A stretch of 64,000 nucleotides of DNA from Ketogulonicigenium robustum (GCF_002117445.1 NZ_CP019937.1:1427501-1491500); one strand, 5' to 3'; counted from the first letter of the stretch, positions 38,665 to 49,081 are shown. The notes: generated by a model not told the origin, from the letters alone. Numbers and translations: made by a program.

Positions 38665-41600
38665 ATGAAAAAACACTACCTCGCTGCCGCGCTGCTGTGT
38701 TCTGTCGCAACCACCGCCCTTTACGCCCAAACGCCAGAGCAAGACCGCGACCCCGGTTTTCTGGCGGGCCTGATTGAAAACAGCCTGTCGGGCGCGGGCC
38801 GCACCGTGCAGATCGACGGCTTCAAAGGCTTGCTGTCGTCGCAAGCCACGATCGAGCGAATGACCATCGCCGATGATGACGGCGTGTGGCTGATCGCCGA
38901 AGATCTGGTGCTGGATTGGAACCGCGGGGCGCTGTTCCAGCGCCGTCTGGCCATTAACGAACTGGGCGCGGGGCGCATCTCGGTGCTGCGCGCGCCTAAA
39001 GGCGACCCGGCAGCGCCGCCAACCCCCGAAGCCAAGCCCTTCTCGCTGCCCGACCTGCCAGTCAGCGTGGAAATCGGCAGCCTGAAGCTGGACCGGCTGG
39101 AAATGGGCGAGAGTTTCTTGGGCGAGGAAGTCATCGCCACCCTCTCGGGCGATGCCACCCTGTCGGGCGGCGCTGGCGATGTGAAGCTGGACGCCTACCT
39201 GATGGAAACGCGCGAGGGCTCGATTGAGCTGTCGGGCAGCTATTCCAATGCGACGCGCCAGCTGGCGCTAGATCTGGATTTGAAAGAACCCGAAGGCGGC
39301 CTGCTTTCGGGCCTATTGAACCTGCCCGGTGCCCCTTCGGTCGATCTGACGTTGCAAGGCACCGGCCCGATTGATAACTACACGGCCAACCTGAACCTTG
39401 CGACCGACGGCGTGCCGCGCATCACCGGTACGGGCGGGGTTGAGACCGTCGCGGACGCGGAGGGCGCGGCAACCGGCCAGCAATTCGCGCTGGATATTCA
39501 AGGCGATATGACCGCCCTGCTGCCTGCCGAGTATCACGAGTTCTTTGGCCAGAATTCGACCATCAAAGTCGATGGAACGCGACTGGCCGCCGGTGGCTTT
39601 TCGCTGCCGACCCTTGCGATCAAAACCCAAGCCTTCGACTTGCAAGGGCGGGCCGAGATCGCAGCGAACGGCTGGCCGACCAGCTTTTCCCTGACGGGCG
39701 AAATCGCCGATGCCAGCGGCCCTGTTACCCTGCCTGCAGGACAAGATATCTCGATCGGGCGGGCCGATCTGGATGTCAGCTTTGATGCGGCCACGGGCGA
39801 CGAATGGCGCGCCGACATTACGGTTAACGACCTGAAAACCCCGACCGCCACCGTGCCTCTGATCACGGTGACCGGCGGCGGGGTGATCGACCCCGCAAAT
39901 GCCGCGACCAGCTTCTCGGCCGATCTGGACTATAGTGCCAGCGGCGTTGCCACGAACGACCCCGCCCTCAACCAAGCGCTGGGCGAGACGATTTCGGGGC
40001 AGCTTTCGCTGCTGCGCGCGGGCGATGCGCCGTTCCAAATCAAGTCGCTCAGCGTCAACGGGCCGGGGATCACCTCGAACCTGACCGGTACGGTTGACCT
40101 TGATGGGCCGGGGCTAGTGGCCGACGCGCAGCTTGCCTTGCAGGCCGACGATCTGTCGCGCTTTGCCGCCCTTGCCGGGATTGATCTGGCAGGCGGGGCC
40201 GATCTGACAATTGACGCCCGCTATGCCGCCGCCGATCTGGCAACAACGGTGACCATCAACGGCACCACCCAAGACCTCCGCACCGGCATAGCCGAAGTCG
40301 ACCCCTTGCTGGCCGGCCGCGCAACCGTCAGCATCGAGGCGGCGCGCGACCAAACCGGCACGCGCGTGCCGCGCTTTGAAATCAGCGGCCCGCAGCTGAC
40401 GGCCAATGGCAACGCCAACATTACATCCGCCGCCAGCGCGGCGACCGTCACCGCGCGGCTAGCCAATGTGGGCGTGGTTGTCGATGGCGTGACCGGCCCC
40501 GCAACCCTGTCGGGCAGCGCGGCGCGCACTGCCGATGGCACAATCGATGCCCAGTTGGGCGCTAGCCTGCCCGGTGGCAACCTGAATGCCACCGTGCACC
40601 AGCCGGCGCAAAGCGAAACGGCGCAAGTCAACCTGACCGCCGATATGTCCGACATCGCGCCCTATGCGGCGGCCTTTGGCCAAAACCTGGGCGGCGCGGC
40701 GCGGGTCAGCGTGCAGGGCACGGCCAGTCTGGATGCCAGCCAACTGGATCTGGCCGTCGACATCAACAGCCAGAATCTGTCGCTGGGCCAGCCCCAGATC
40801 GACCCCATTTTGGTAGGCGACGGCAGCATTACCGGGCGTATCATCCGCACAGATGCCGACACTGCAACGCTACAGGGCTTTGCCCTGCGCCTGCCCGCCG
40901 TGACTGCGGATATTACCGGAAACATCACAAACCTGACGACCGACCCCGCCTTCGCCGGCGAGGCAAAAGCCGCGGTCGCGGACCTATCCGCGTTTTCGGC
41001 CATCGCTGGGCGCAGGCTTAGCGGTGCGGCCAACGCCACAATTTCCGGGTCGGCCTTGGCATCCGCGCGCCAGTTCGACCTGACGCTGAACGGACAAGCG
41101 GTCGATATAGACCCCGGCGTTCCTGCCGCTGCCACATTGCTGCGCGGTACGGGAACCATCGCAGCGCGTGCGGTGCGCGGCGATGGTGGCGGGTTGGAAC
41201 TGTCAGGCGTGAACGTCGCTTTCCCGAATTTCACTGTTACCGGCAACCTGTCGGGCGCAGGCAGCGCTGGTCAGGCACAGTTCGAGGCGCGCCTTGCCAA
41301 CATCGGCGTGTTTACCCCCGAGTTTTCGGGTCCCGTCACCGCAACCGGCACCGCCGCCCTGAACCAGGCTGGGCTGTGGGTCGTCAACACTACCGCGCAA
41401 GGGCCGGGCGGCAGCCAAGGCACATTGTCGGGCACGGTTGATCCGGCAGGCCCTGTGAACATGCAACTGCGCGGCAACGCGCCGCTCAGCTTTGCGAACG
41501 GGTTCATCGACCCCACCCGCCTGAACGGCCAGGCGACGTTTGATCTGGCCGTCAATGGCGCACCCGCGCTGGAGAACGTCTCGGGGCAGGTGCGGATCAG

Positions 41601-42765
41601 CGATGGCCGCTTGGCCGTGCCAACCCTGTCGCAGGCGCTGACAGACATCGGCGGCACCGTCAATCTGGGCAGCGGCCGTGCGGTGATCAATATCTCGGCA
41701 GGTGCGAACGATGGCGGGCGTTTTGTGCTGTCGGGACCGGTCGGCCTGGCCGCGCCTTACACCGGCGATCTGGTGCTGGACCTGCAGGGCGTCACGCGGC
41801 GCGACCCGCTGCTTTATGAAACATCGGCATCGGGCCGCATTACCATCAAGGGCCCGCTGACCGGCGGCGCGATGATCGCGGGTGCAATCGACCTTGGCCA
41901 GACCGAAGTGCAGGTCCCCTCGTCATCCGTAGGGGCGCTGGGAAGCCTTCCGGAGGTTAACCACATCCGCGCCCCGCAGGACGTGCGCCAGACACTCGCC
42001 CGCGCAGGCCTGTCGCTGACGGGCGGCGAAGCTGGCAGCAGCGAAAGCGGCGGGCGCAGCAGCAGCGTCGCCTATCCGCTTGACCTGACGATCCGCGCGC
42101 CGGGGCGCATCTTTATTCGCGGCCGCGGGCTGGATGCGGAATTGGGCGGCGAACTGCGCGTCACCGGCACAACCGCCAATATCATCCCGATGGGGCAGTT
42201 CAGTCTGGTGCGCGGCCGCCTTTCGATCTTGCAGCAGCGGTTTGACCTGACCGAAGGTAACATATCGCTGGAAGGCGACTTCAACCCCGTCCTGAAGCTG
42301 GTGGCCGAAACGAAAACCAGCAGCGGCACGACCGTCAACGTCACGCTAGCCGGTTCCATCTCCGAGCCGACGGTGACGTTCTCCTCGCAGCCCGAACTGC
42401 CGCAGGACGAAGTAATCGCCCAGTTGCTGTTTGGCCGTGACCTGTCATCGCTGTCGGCGTTTCAGGCGGTGCAACTGGCGGCGGCGGTCGGCACGTTGAT
42501 GGGCGTGGGCGGCGGCGGCATTGTCGAGAACCTGCGCGCCGGTGCAGGGCTGGACGATCTGGATATTACGCAGGACGACGAAGGAAACGCGGCGCTTCGC
42601 GCGGGGAAATACCTGTCGGACAATGTTTATACAGATGTCACCGTCGGCACGAACGAGACAGCTATCAACCTGAACCTAGAACTGACGGATGAAGTGACCG
42701 TGAAAGGCAGCGCCAGCAGCGAAGGCGACACCAGTCTCGGTATTTTCTACGAGCGTGACTACTAG
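38665..42765 (+). CDS. tamB: Translocation/assembly module protein TamB (DUF490)
   Basis: Very long (1366 residues) periplasm-spanning protein anchored by an N-terminal signal/anchor helix (about 1-22). The bulk is repetitive beta-strand sequence, expected to form the lipid-conducting beta-taco groove of AsmA-like proteins. The C-terminal DUF490 domain (about 1000-1366) has motifs such as IFIRGRGLDAELGGELRVTG and ILQQRFDLTEGNISLEGDF. It works with TamA in outer-membrane protein or phospholipid transport. Ends at TAG 42763-42765, directly before the CtrA site of dprA. Confidence 0.95.
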   Translation: MKKHYLAAALLCSVATTALYAQTPEQDRDPGFLAGLIENSLSGAGRTVQIDGFKGLLSSQATIERMTIADDDGVWLIAEDLVLDWNRGALFQRRLAINELGAGRISVLRAPKGDPAAPPTPEAKPFSLPDLPVSVEIGSLKLDRLEMGESFLGEEVIATLSGDATLSGGAGDVKLDAYLMETREGSIELSGSYSNATRQLALDLDLKEPEGGLLSGLLNLPGAPSVDLTLQGTGPIDNYTANLNLATDGVPRITGTGGVETVADAEGAATGQQFALDIQGDMTALLPAEYHEFFGQNSTIKVDGTRLAAGGFSLPTLAIKTQAFDLQGRAEIAANGWPTSFSLTGEIADASGPVTLPAGQDISIGRADLDVSFDAATGDEWRADITVNDLKTPTATVPLITVTGGGVIDPANAATSFSADLDYSASGVATNDPALNQALGETISGQLSLLRAGDAPFQIKSLSVNGPGITSNLTGTVDLDGPGLVADAQLALQADDLSRFAALAGIDLAGGADLTIDARYAAADLATTVTINGTTQDLRTGIAEVDPLLAGRATVSIEAARDQTGTRVPRFEISGPQLTANGNANITSAASAATVTARLANVGVVVDGVTGPATLSGSAARTADGTIDAQLGASLPGGNLNATVHQPAQSETAQVNLTADMSDIAPYAAAFGQNLGGAARVSVQGTASLDASQLDLAVDINSQNLSLGQPQIDPILVGDGSITGRIIRTDADTATLQGFALRLPAVTADITGNITNLTTDPAFAGEAKAAVADLSAFSAIAGRRLSGAANATISGSALASARQFDLTLNGQAVDIDPGVPAAATLLRGTGTIAARAVRGDGGGLELSGVNVAFPNFTVTGNLSGAGSAGQAQFEARLANIGVFTPEFSGPVTATGTAALNQAGLWVVNTTAQGPGGSQGTLSGTVDPAGPVNMQLRGNAPLSFANGFIDPTRLNGQATFDLAVNGAPALENVSGQVRISDGRLAVPTLSQALTDIGGTVNLGSGRAVINISAGANDGGRFVLSGPVGLAAPYTGDLVLDLQGVTRRDPLLYETSASGRITIKGPLTGGAMIAGAIDLGQTEVQVPSSSVGALGSLPEVNHIRAPQDVRQTLARAGLSLTGGEAGSSESGGRSSSVAYPLDLTIRAPGRIFIRGRGLDAELGGELRVTGTTANIIPMGQFSLVRGRLSILQQRFDLTEGNISLEGDFNPVLKLVAETKTSSGTTVNVTLAGSISEPTVTFSSQPELPQDEVIAQLLFGRDLSSLSAFQAVQLAAAVGTLMGVGGGGIVENLRAGAGLDDLDITQDDEGNAALRAGKYLSDNVYTDVTVGTNETAINLNLELTDEVTVKGSASSEGDTSLGIFYERDY

Positions 42766-42769
42766 GCCG

Positions 42770-42785
42770 TTAATCGCCCATTAAC
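42770..42785 (+). promoter_or_regulatory. CtrA-type binding site upstream of dprA
   Basis: TTAA (42770-42773), seven bases, then TTAAC (42781-42785): an exact match to the alphaproteobacterial CtrA consensus TTAA-N7-TTAAC. It lies 37 bases before the dprA start, within typical promoter distance, and immediately after tamB. Confidence 0.7.
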
Positions 42786-42822
42786 CATGTTCCGCGATCC
42801 CTGACAAAAAAGGGGGGCGGGC

Positions 42823-43908
42823 ATGGCGGACGACGCAGTTGATTGGGTGCAGCTCTATCGCTCGCGGCGCGTGGGGGCCGCGACGTTCTGGCGGCTGCTG
42901 CACGATCACGGGTCGGCACGCGATGCGCTGCTGGCCCTGCCCGATATGGCCCGCGCGGCGGGCGAAGTTGATTACACCCCCTGCCCGCGCGGCGTGGCCG
43001 AGGCTGAGGTGAAACGCGGCCACCGTGTCGGCGCGCGCTTGGTGTTAGGCAATTCCCCCATCTACCCCGCACACTTACGCACAATCGCTGGCGCCCCGCC
43101 GTTCTTGTGGGTCAAGGGCGACACCGCACTTTTGCAGCGCCCGACCGTCGCGCTGATAGGGGCGCGCAACGCATCGTCTCTGGGGATGCGCATGGCGGGG
43201 GAACTGGCGCGCGGGCTGGGCGCGGCAGGGCATGTCATCGTGTCAGGCTTGGCGCGCGGGATCGACGCCGCGGCCCATCAGGGCGCACTGGAAACCGGCA
43301 CAATCGCGGTGATGGGCAGCGGGATCGACGAATGCTACCCTATTGAAAACAAGGAATTATACACAAAAATCGCGGCAGACGGCCTGCTGATCAGCGAACT
43401 GCCCCCCGGCACGCCACCGCACGCCCGCCAGTTCCCCGCCCGCAACCGCATTGTCGCGGGCCTCGCGCAGGCCGTGGTGGTGGTCGAGGCTGCGCTGAAA
43501 TCGGGCAGCCTGCTGACTGCGCGCGACGCTTTGGACCAAGGGCGCGATGTCATGGCCGTGCCCGGCCACCCGATGGACGGGCGTGCAGGCGGCTGCAACG
43601 CGCTGCTGCGCGACGGCGCGCTGCTGGTGCGCGACGCGCATGACATTCTCGAAGCGCTGGACACCCCCACCCCGCGCCAAGCAACCCTGCCGCTACCGGC
43701 CCCACCGCCCCAGCGCCCGCATGCGGATGACCCGAGGGCGTGCATCCTGGCGCAGATCGGCGTGACCCCGACGCCGGAACACCTGCTGCGTGACACGCTG
43801 GGGCTGGATGCCCGCGCCGTCACCCTAGCGTTGTTCGATCTGGAATTAGAGGGTGTAATTCACCGTCCCGGCGGCGGGCTGGTTGCGCTGGGCAGCGGTC
43901 GCCCCTAA
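42823..43908 (+). CDS. dprA: DNA-processing protein DprA
   Basis: Single-strand DNA-binding RecA loader of 361 residues, needed for natural transformation and gene transfer agent uptake. An N-terminal helical region (about 1-50) precedes the Rossmann-like DprA/Smf core, with VALIGARNASSLG, IVSGLARGIDAAAHQGAL, TIAVMGSGIDECYP and FPARNRIVAGL. A C-terminal winged helix (about 300-361) ends the protein. The ATG follows a G-rich ribosome-binding site. The CtrA site upstream suggests it is co-regulated with motility or GTA genes. Confidence 0.95.
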   Translation: MADDAVDWVQLYRSRRVGAATFWRLLHDHGSARDALLALPDMARAAGEVDYTPCPRGVAEAEVKRGHRVGARLVLGNSPIYPAHLRTIAGAPPFLWVKGDTALLQRPTVALIGARNASSLGMRMAGELARGLGAAGHVIVSGLARGIDAAAHQGALETGTIAVMGSGIDECYPIENKELYTKIAADGLLISELPPGTPPHARQFPARNRIVAGLAQAVVVVEAALKSGSLLTARDALDQGRDVMAVPGHPMDGRAGGCNALLRDGALLVRDAHDILEALDTPTPRQATLPLPAPPPQRPHADDPRACILAQIGVTPTPEHLLRDTLGLDARAVTLALFDLELEGVIHRPGGGLVALGSGRP

Positions 43909-43934
43909 CTATCAGTCGAACGCGATACCACGCC

Positions 43935-43951
43935 CCCTTGCGCCACAAGGG
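43935..43951. repeat. Short inverted repeat between dprA and topA
   Basis: CCCTTG and CAAGGG separated by five bases. There is no T-run on the plus strand, so it is not a clear terminator; topA may be read from dprA transcripts. Confidence 0.35.
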
Positions 43952-44004
43952 CAAAAGACACTATCGGGGCAGTGTGATTTCGCAGGCCAGTGAAAAGGTT
44001 CAAT

Positions 44005-46620
44005 ATGCCCGTTGTCGTTGTCGAATCTCCTGCCAAGGCCAAAACGATCAACAAATATTTAGGGTCGGATTATCAGGTTCTGGCGTCGTATGGGCATGTG
44101 CGCGATTTGCCGCCCAAAGACGGATCGGTCGATACCGACCACGATTTCACCATGAAATGGGAAGTCGACGCCGACAGCAAAAAGCACATCAAGGCCATCG
44201 CCGACGCGCTGAAGTCCGACCCGAACCTCATCCTCGCCACTGACCCGGATCGCGAGGGCGAGGCGATTTCGTGGCACTTGGTCGAGGCGCTGACAGATCG
44301 CAAGGCGATCAAAAAAGACACACCGGTCAGCCGCGTGGTATTCAACGCCATCACTAAATCGGCCGTGACCGAGGCGATGCAGAACCCGCGCCAAGTCGAC
44401 ACCCCACTGGTTGATGCCTATCTGGCCCGCCGCGCGCTGGACTATCTGGTCGGCTTCAACCTGTCGCCGGTTCTGTGGCGCAAGCTGCCGGGCGCAAAAT
44501 CGGCGGGGCGCGTGCAATCGGTCTGCCTGCGTGTTATCGTCGACCGCGAGGTCGAGATCGAAAAATTCCGCGCCCAAGAATACTGGTCGGTCTCGGTCGA
44601 GATGGAAACGCCGCGCGGGCAGATCTTCACCGCGCGCCTTGTGGCACTGGCCGGCAAAAAGCTGGATAAGTTCGACCTTGGCAATCAGGTCGCCGCCGAG
44701 ATGGCTGTGCAGGCCGTCAGCTCGCGCGCGCTGGCCGTGCAAGGGGTCGAGGCGAAGCCAGCGCAGCGCCACCCCTCGGCCCCCTTTATGACGTCGACCC
44801 TGCAACAAGAAGCCAGCCGCAAGTTTGGCATGGGCGCCAAGGCGACCATGTCGGCCGCGCAGCGCCTGTATGAAGCGGGCTTGATCACCTATATGCGGAC
44901 GGACGGCATCGACATGGCCCCCGAGGCTGTGGCCGCCGCTCGCGATGCCATCCGTGAAAAGTTCGGGGCTGACTACCTGCCCGCCAGTCCGCGGATGTAC
45001 AAAAACAAGGCCAAAAACGCGCAAGAGGCGCACGAATGCATCCGCCCGACCGATATGATGCGTTCGGCCGAGCAGTTGAAAATCACCGACAGCGACCAAC
45101 GCAAACTGTACGACCTTATCTATAAACGCACAATTGCCAGCCAAATGGCGGCTGCACGGCTGGAGCGGACGACCATTGACATTGGCCCCGCCGATGGTCA
45201 GGTCGGCCTGCGCGCGACCGGCCAAGTGGTGCTGTTCGACGGCTTTCTGGCGATCTACGAGGAAGGTCGCGACGACAGTACCGACGAGGATGAAGGCCGC
45301 CTGCCCCAAATGATGCAGGGCGAGGCGCTGAAAAAGCTGGCCGTCACCCCCGAGCAACACTTCACGCAAGCCCCCCCGCGCTACACCGAGGCCACGCTGG
45401 TCAAGCGGATGGAGGAGCTGGGCATCGGGCGTCCGTCGACCTATGCGTCGATCGTCACGACCATTCAGGATCGTGGTTATGTCGAAAAAGACAAGGGCCG
45501 CCTGATCCCGCAGGACAAGGGACGGCTGGTGACGGCCTTCTTGGAAAACTACTTTCCACGCTATGTGGAATACGACTTTACAGCCGATCTTGAGGACCAG
45601 TTGGACAAGGTCTCCTCGGGCGATGCCGATTACAAGGACGTGCTGCGCCGGTTCTGGCACGACTTTTCCGCGGCCTTGGGCGAGACGACCGAGCTGCGGA
45701 TCACCGAGGTTCTGGACAAACTTAACGAGGTTCTGGCCCCCGTCATCTTCCCGCCGAAGCCCGACGGATCCGACCCGCGCGCGTGCCCCAACTGCGGGAC
45801 GGGTCATTTGTCGATGCGCACCGCGCGCACCGGCGGCGCGTTTATTGGGTGCTCGAACTACCCCGAGTGCCGCTTTACCCGCCCCTTCGGCCCGCCCGAA
45901 CTTGCAAATGACGCCATCGGCCCCGACGGCCGCCTGCTGGGGCACGACGAAGGCGACGCGATCACCCTGCGTGATGGCCGCTTCGGCCCTTACGTCCAAC
46001 GCGGAGAAGCGACCGAAGAGGTGCCAAAGCCGCCTCGCGCCAGCCTGCCCAAAACATGGCCCGCGTCAGAATTGACGCTGGAAAAGGCGCTGGATTTGCT
46101 GAACCTGCCGCGTCAGGTTGGCCCGCACCCCGAAGATGGCGTAATGATTGAGGCTGGCCTTGGCCGCTTCGGCCCGTTCATCAAACACGGGACAACCTAT
46201 GCAAACCTGAAGTCGGTCGATGACGTCTTCGATATCGGCATGAACCATGCAGTCGAACTGCTGGCGCAAAAGCTGGCCGGTGGGCGTGGTCGCGCGGCTG
46301 CGGCGAAGCCCCTGAAAGAGTTGGGCGATCACCCCGATGGTGGCGCTATCGCCGTGATGCCCGGCCGCTATGGCCCCTATGTAAAGTGGGAAAAGGTCAA
46401 CGCGACGATCCCGAAGGAGATCGAGCCCGAGGCGATTACACTTGAGCAGGCGCTGGAACTGATCGCAGCCAAGGCCGCAAAGAAACCCGTGAAAAAGGCC
46501 GCTAAAAAGCCCGCAGCAAAAAAACCGGCAGCGAAAACTGCGACCAAGGCCAAAACGACCAAAGCCGCCCCCCGCAAGACAGCCGCGAAGAAGGCAGCCG
46601 AGGCCCCGTCCGAAGACTAA
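44005..46620 (+). CDS. topA: DNA topoisomerase I
   Basis: Type IA topoisomerase of 871 residues that relaxes negative supercoils. The TOPRIM motifs VVVESPAKAKTI and ATDPDREGEAISWHL are at the N-terminus. The active-site Tyr lies in GLITYMRTDGI near residue 297. A C-terminal zinc-ribbon (CPNCGTGH... CSNYPEC) and repeated GRFGPFVK-like topo domains follow. The last 45 residues are a Lys/Ala/Pro-rich tail resembling histone H1. ATG 44005 (MPVVVVESPAKAK) is chosen over ATG 43990, with AAAAGG as ribosome-binding site. Confidence 0.97.
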   Translation: MPVVVVESPAKAKTINKYLGSDYQVLASYGHVRDLPPKDGSVDTDHDFTMKWEVDADSKKHIKAIADALKSDPNLILATDPDREGEAISWHLVEALTDRKAIKKDTPVSRVVFNAITKSAVTEAMQNPRQVDTPLVDAYLARRALDYLVGFNLSPVLWRKLPGAKSAGRVQSVCLRVIVDREVEIEKFRAQEYWSVSVEMETPRGQIFTARLVALAGKKLDKFDLGNQVAAEMAVQAVSSRALAVQGVEAKPAQRHPSAPFMTSTLQQEASRKFGMGAKATMSAAQRLYEAGLITYMRTDGIDMAPEAVAAARDAIREKFGADYLPASPRMYKNKAKNAQEAHECIRPTDMMRSAEQLKITDSDQRKLYDLIYKRTIASQMAAARLERTTIDIGPADGQVGLRATGQVVLFDGFLAIYEEGRDDSTDEDEGRLPQMMQGEALKKLAVTPEQHFTQAPPRYTEATLVKRMEELGIGRPSTYASIVTTIQDRGYVEKDKGRLIPQDKGRLVTAFLENYFPRYVEYDFTADLEDQLDKVSSGDADYKDVLRRFWHDFSAALGETTELRITEVLDKLNEVLAPVIFPPKPDGSDPRACPNCGTGHLSMRTARTGGAFIGCSNYPECRFTRPFGPPELANDAIGPDGRLLGHDEGDAITLRDGRFGPYVQRGEATEEVPKPPRASLPKTWPASELTLEKALDLLNLPRQVGPHPEDGVMIEAGLGRFGPFIKHGTTYANLKSVDDVFDIGMNHAVELLAQKLAGGRGRAAAAKPLKELGDHPDGGAIAVMPGRYGPYVKWEKVNATIPKEIEPEAITLEQALELIAAKAAKKPVKKAAKKPAAKKPAAKTATKAKTTKAAPRKTAAKKAAEAPSED

Positions 46621-46633
46621 GCCGTCAATGATG

Positions 46634-46674
46634 GTAAAATGGGCCGCCCTTGTAATGAGGGCGGGCCATTTTAC
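46634..46674. terminator. Bidirectional terminator between topA and the chemoreceptor gene
   Basis: 17-base arms (46634-46650 and 46658-46674) that pair except for one central swapped position, with a TGTAATG loop. The outer parts are A/T-rich, giving a U-rich end on both strands. It touches the stop codon of the convergent mcp gene. Confidence 0.85.
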
Positions 46675-48515
46675 TAGAATTCAATGAATTTTCCGCCGCC
46701 TGCGCGTAGACGCCTTTCAGGGATGGCCGCAGCATGCGCTGCTGGCGCGCGACGGACCGATGGCGTCGCGACATTTTGCCGGATGGGCACCACCGGCGAC
46801 ACAGCGTTGATCTGAAAGGCTTTCAGCTCGCGCGCAAGTTCGTCGGCGCGGGCGTGCAGCGATGCAGCGGCAGCGTTGGATTCTTCGGCGACGGCCGCGT
46901 TTTGCTGTGTCACCTGATCCAACTGGTTCACGCCGATGTTCACTTCGCCAAGGCCGCTCGATTGTTCATCCGCCGCCGCAGCAATCGAGCTGACCTGCTG
47001 CGACATCTCGCCCGCCTTGGCCAAAATCTGCGCCAAGCTTTCGCCTGCTTTTGTCACCAACCCTGATCCGGTCTGCACTTGCGCGGCACTTTGCGAAATC
47101 AGTGCCTTGATCTCGCGCGCGGAAGCGGATGCCCGCTGGGCCAACCCCCGCACCTCGGACGCGACGACAGCGAAACCACGGCCTGCCTCGCCCGCACGGG
47201 CCGCTTCAACGCCCGCATTCAGCGCAAGCAGGTTGGTCTGAAATGCGATGTCGTCGATCACGCCAATGATACGAGTGATCTGCGCCGAGGATTTCTCGAT
47301 CTCGCGCATTGCGCCCACCGCATCGCGCACCACATCCGCGCCCTCGGCGGCGATGGCATGGTTGTCGTGACTCGCCTTTTCGGCGGCGCGGGCAAACACG
47401 GCGGTCGATCGGACGCTTTCGGTCAGTTCATTCAAGGCTGCGGCAGATTCCTCTAGCGTCGCAGCCTGCGTTTCGGCGCGGTGGGCCAGGTCTTGTGACG
47501 CCGCTGTAATCTCCTCGGACCCACCGCGCACTTGTCCCGCAACGTCCGAAATGCGCGACATCGTGCCCGCTAACACCTGCAAAACATGGTTGAAGGCGGC
47601 CCGCAGCGATTCGTAGTCTTGCGGAAAGGGGTCGGCAGCGGGACTGCCGATCGGCGTGCGCAGATCACCCTGTGCCAGCCTTTCAAGCCCGGCGCCAATA
47701 TCGGTGACGACACGGGTTTGCCGATGTGCGGCGTCTGCCAGCCGCTGCGTATTTTCGTCGTCTGCACGTCGCTTTTCGGCGGCCAAGCGCTGCTGTTCCA
47801 GCGCGTTTTTCTTGAACACTCCCAAAGCGCGCGTGATCTGATCAATCTCGCTGTGGGCCGAAGTTTCGGGGATTTCGACCGTCAAATTGCCACCCGACAG
47901 TGCTGTCGTCTGCTGCAGCAAGCGGCCAATCCGCCGCGAAAGGTTTTGCGACAGGATGATGGCAATACCCGCGCCCATGACAAGCAAAACGGCATTTCCG
48001 ATCATAACCTCGCGGATGGTTTGGGCGATCAGCGCCCGCGATTGGTCGGCCAACGCGTCGCCTTGGACATGGGCTGTCTCGCGCAGAGCCGCGCTTTGGT
48101 CGATCAGCGCGTCTAACTCGGCTGCAAGGGTAGCCTGTGCTTGCGGGCCCATTGGGCCGATTGCAGTGGCGGCCTGTCGCCACTGATCCAATGGCAGGTC
48201 GCGGACAGTGGCATAGAGCGTGTCGGCGCCGATCACACCCGCCTGCGCCAATGCGTTGGCTTGCGCACGCATTGCGGCGGATATTGACGCGACACGCCCG
48301 CCATCCCCCAGCTCCTGCGCGCTGCGCAGCTCGGCGGCTTGCAGGGCCACATCTGCTGCCGCAAGCGTCAAAGCCGTGGCGGCTTCACCCAAGCTAGCGA
48401 CATCGCCCAGTTTTTGCAGGCGCAGCCAACTCAGGCCGCTGAAGCCCGCCGCAAGAGCCAAAATTAGGGCAAAACCCAAAGCAATCAGCGGCGCAACGCG
48501 CATATTCCTGACCAT
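46674..48515 (-). CDS. Methyl-accepting chemotaxis protein
   Basis: Transmembrane chemoreceptor of 613 residues. TM1 is at about 8-28, a short ligand-binding region of about 140 residues follows, and TM2 is at about 173-193. A HAMP domain follows. The highly conserved hairpin tip of the signalling domain contains [19 protein letters not shown] and [15 protein letters not shown]. The C-terminus is a flexible Ala/Pro-rich stretch ending in KFIEF, which fits the loose CheR-tethering pentapeptide pattern. Predicted last gene of a cheB-cheD-mcp operon. Ligand unknown; the start could also be Met5. Confidence 0.95.
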   Translation of the reverse strand: MVRNMRVAPLIALGFALILALAAGFSGLSWLRLQKLGDVASLGEAATALTLAAADVALQAAELRSAQELGDGGRVASISAAMRAQANALAQAGVIGADTLYATVRDLPLDQWRQAATAIGPMGPQAQATLAAELDALIDQSAALRETAHVQGDALADQSRALIAQTIREVMIGNAVLLVMGAGIAIILSQNLSRRIGRLLQQTTALSGGNLTVEIPETSAHSEIDQITRALGVFKKNALEQQRLAAEKRRADDENTQRLADAAHRQTRVVTDIGAGLERLAQGDLRTPIGSPAADPFPQDYESLRAAFNHVLQVLAGTMSRISDVAGQVRGGSEEITAASQDLAHRAETQAATLEESAAALNELTESVRSTAVFARAAEKASHDNHAIAAEGADVVRDAVGAMREIEKSSAQITRIIGVIDDIAFQTNLLALNAGVEAARAGEAGRGFAVVASEVRGLAQRASASAREIKALISQSAAQVQTGSGLVTKAGESLAQILAKAGEMSQQVSSIAAAADEQSSGLGEVNIGVNQLDQVTQQNAAVAEESNAAAASLHARADELARELKAFQINAVSPVVPIRQNVATPSVRRAPAAHAAAIPERRLRAGGGKFIEF

Positions 48516-48551
48516 AATACCCTCGTCAAAAGTCGTGCCGGCATGCGGCGA

Positions 48552-49070
48552 TTAGAAAATCTCGATTGCACCTGCGACGGGTCGGGTTGGCGCCTCGCGT
48601 ACGGGCGAGTCTGCGGCGCCCAGCAGCAAAAGTTGCACGCGTCCCCCGACAGGCCAAAACCGGATACGGCGCGCCTCGGTGCCGCCAAGGTCGGCGGCCA
48701 GAATGGGAATACCTTCAGCTGCAAGAAATTCGCGCGCCGCCAGCGCGTTGCGTTGGCCAATATCCGACAGCCCCGCCACGATGCGTGCGCCGCCAAAAAT
48801 CTTGGCTTGCAGGCGCCCGCGCACCGCGCCCTGACGCAAAAGACCGTTGGTCAACCGCTCCATCGCGGCGGCGGCGTAGCGGTTATCACCGGCGTCGCGC
48901 CCTGCGTCAGGCAGCAAAAAGTGGTTCATGCCCCCGATATTCCGCTGCATATCAAAGATGCAGGCGGATACGCACGAGCCGAGAACCGTCGTAATCATCA
49001 CCGACGGATCATCGGAAATCGCGCAATCACCCTGCACGACATGAATTGTTTTGTGGCGGGTCAGGCTCAC
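48552..49070 (-). CDS. cheD: Chemoreceptor glutamine deamidase CheD
   Basis: Deamidates receptor glutamines to glutamate, making them available for methylation; in some species it also interacts with CheC. The 172-residue protein has catalytic Cys33 in LGSCVSACIFD and His50 in GGMNHFLLP. It begins 11 bases after cheB and ends 36 bases before the receptor gene, consistent with an operon cheB-cheD-mcp. No CheC homologue is seen in the window. Confidence 0.95.
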   Translation of the reverse strand: MSLTRHKTIHVVQGDCAISDDPSVMITTVLGSCVSACIFDMQRNIGGMNHFLLPDAGRDAGDNRYAAAAMERLTNGLLRQGAVRGRLQAKIFGGARIVAGLSDIGQRNALAAREFLAAEGIPILAADLGGTEARRIRFWPVGGRVQLLLLGAADSPVREAPTRPVAGAIEIF

Positions 49071-49081
49071 CTGAAGCTCCC

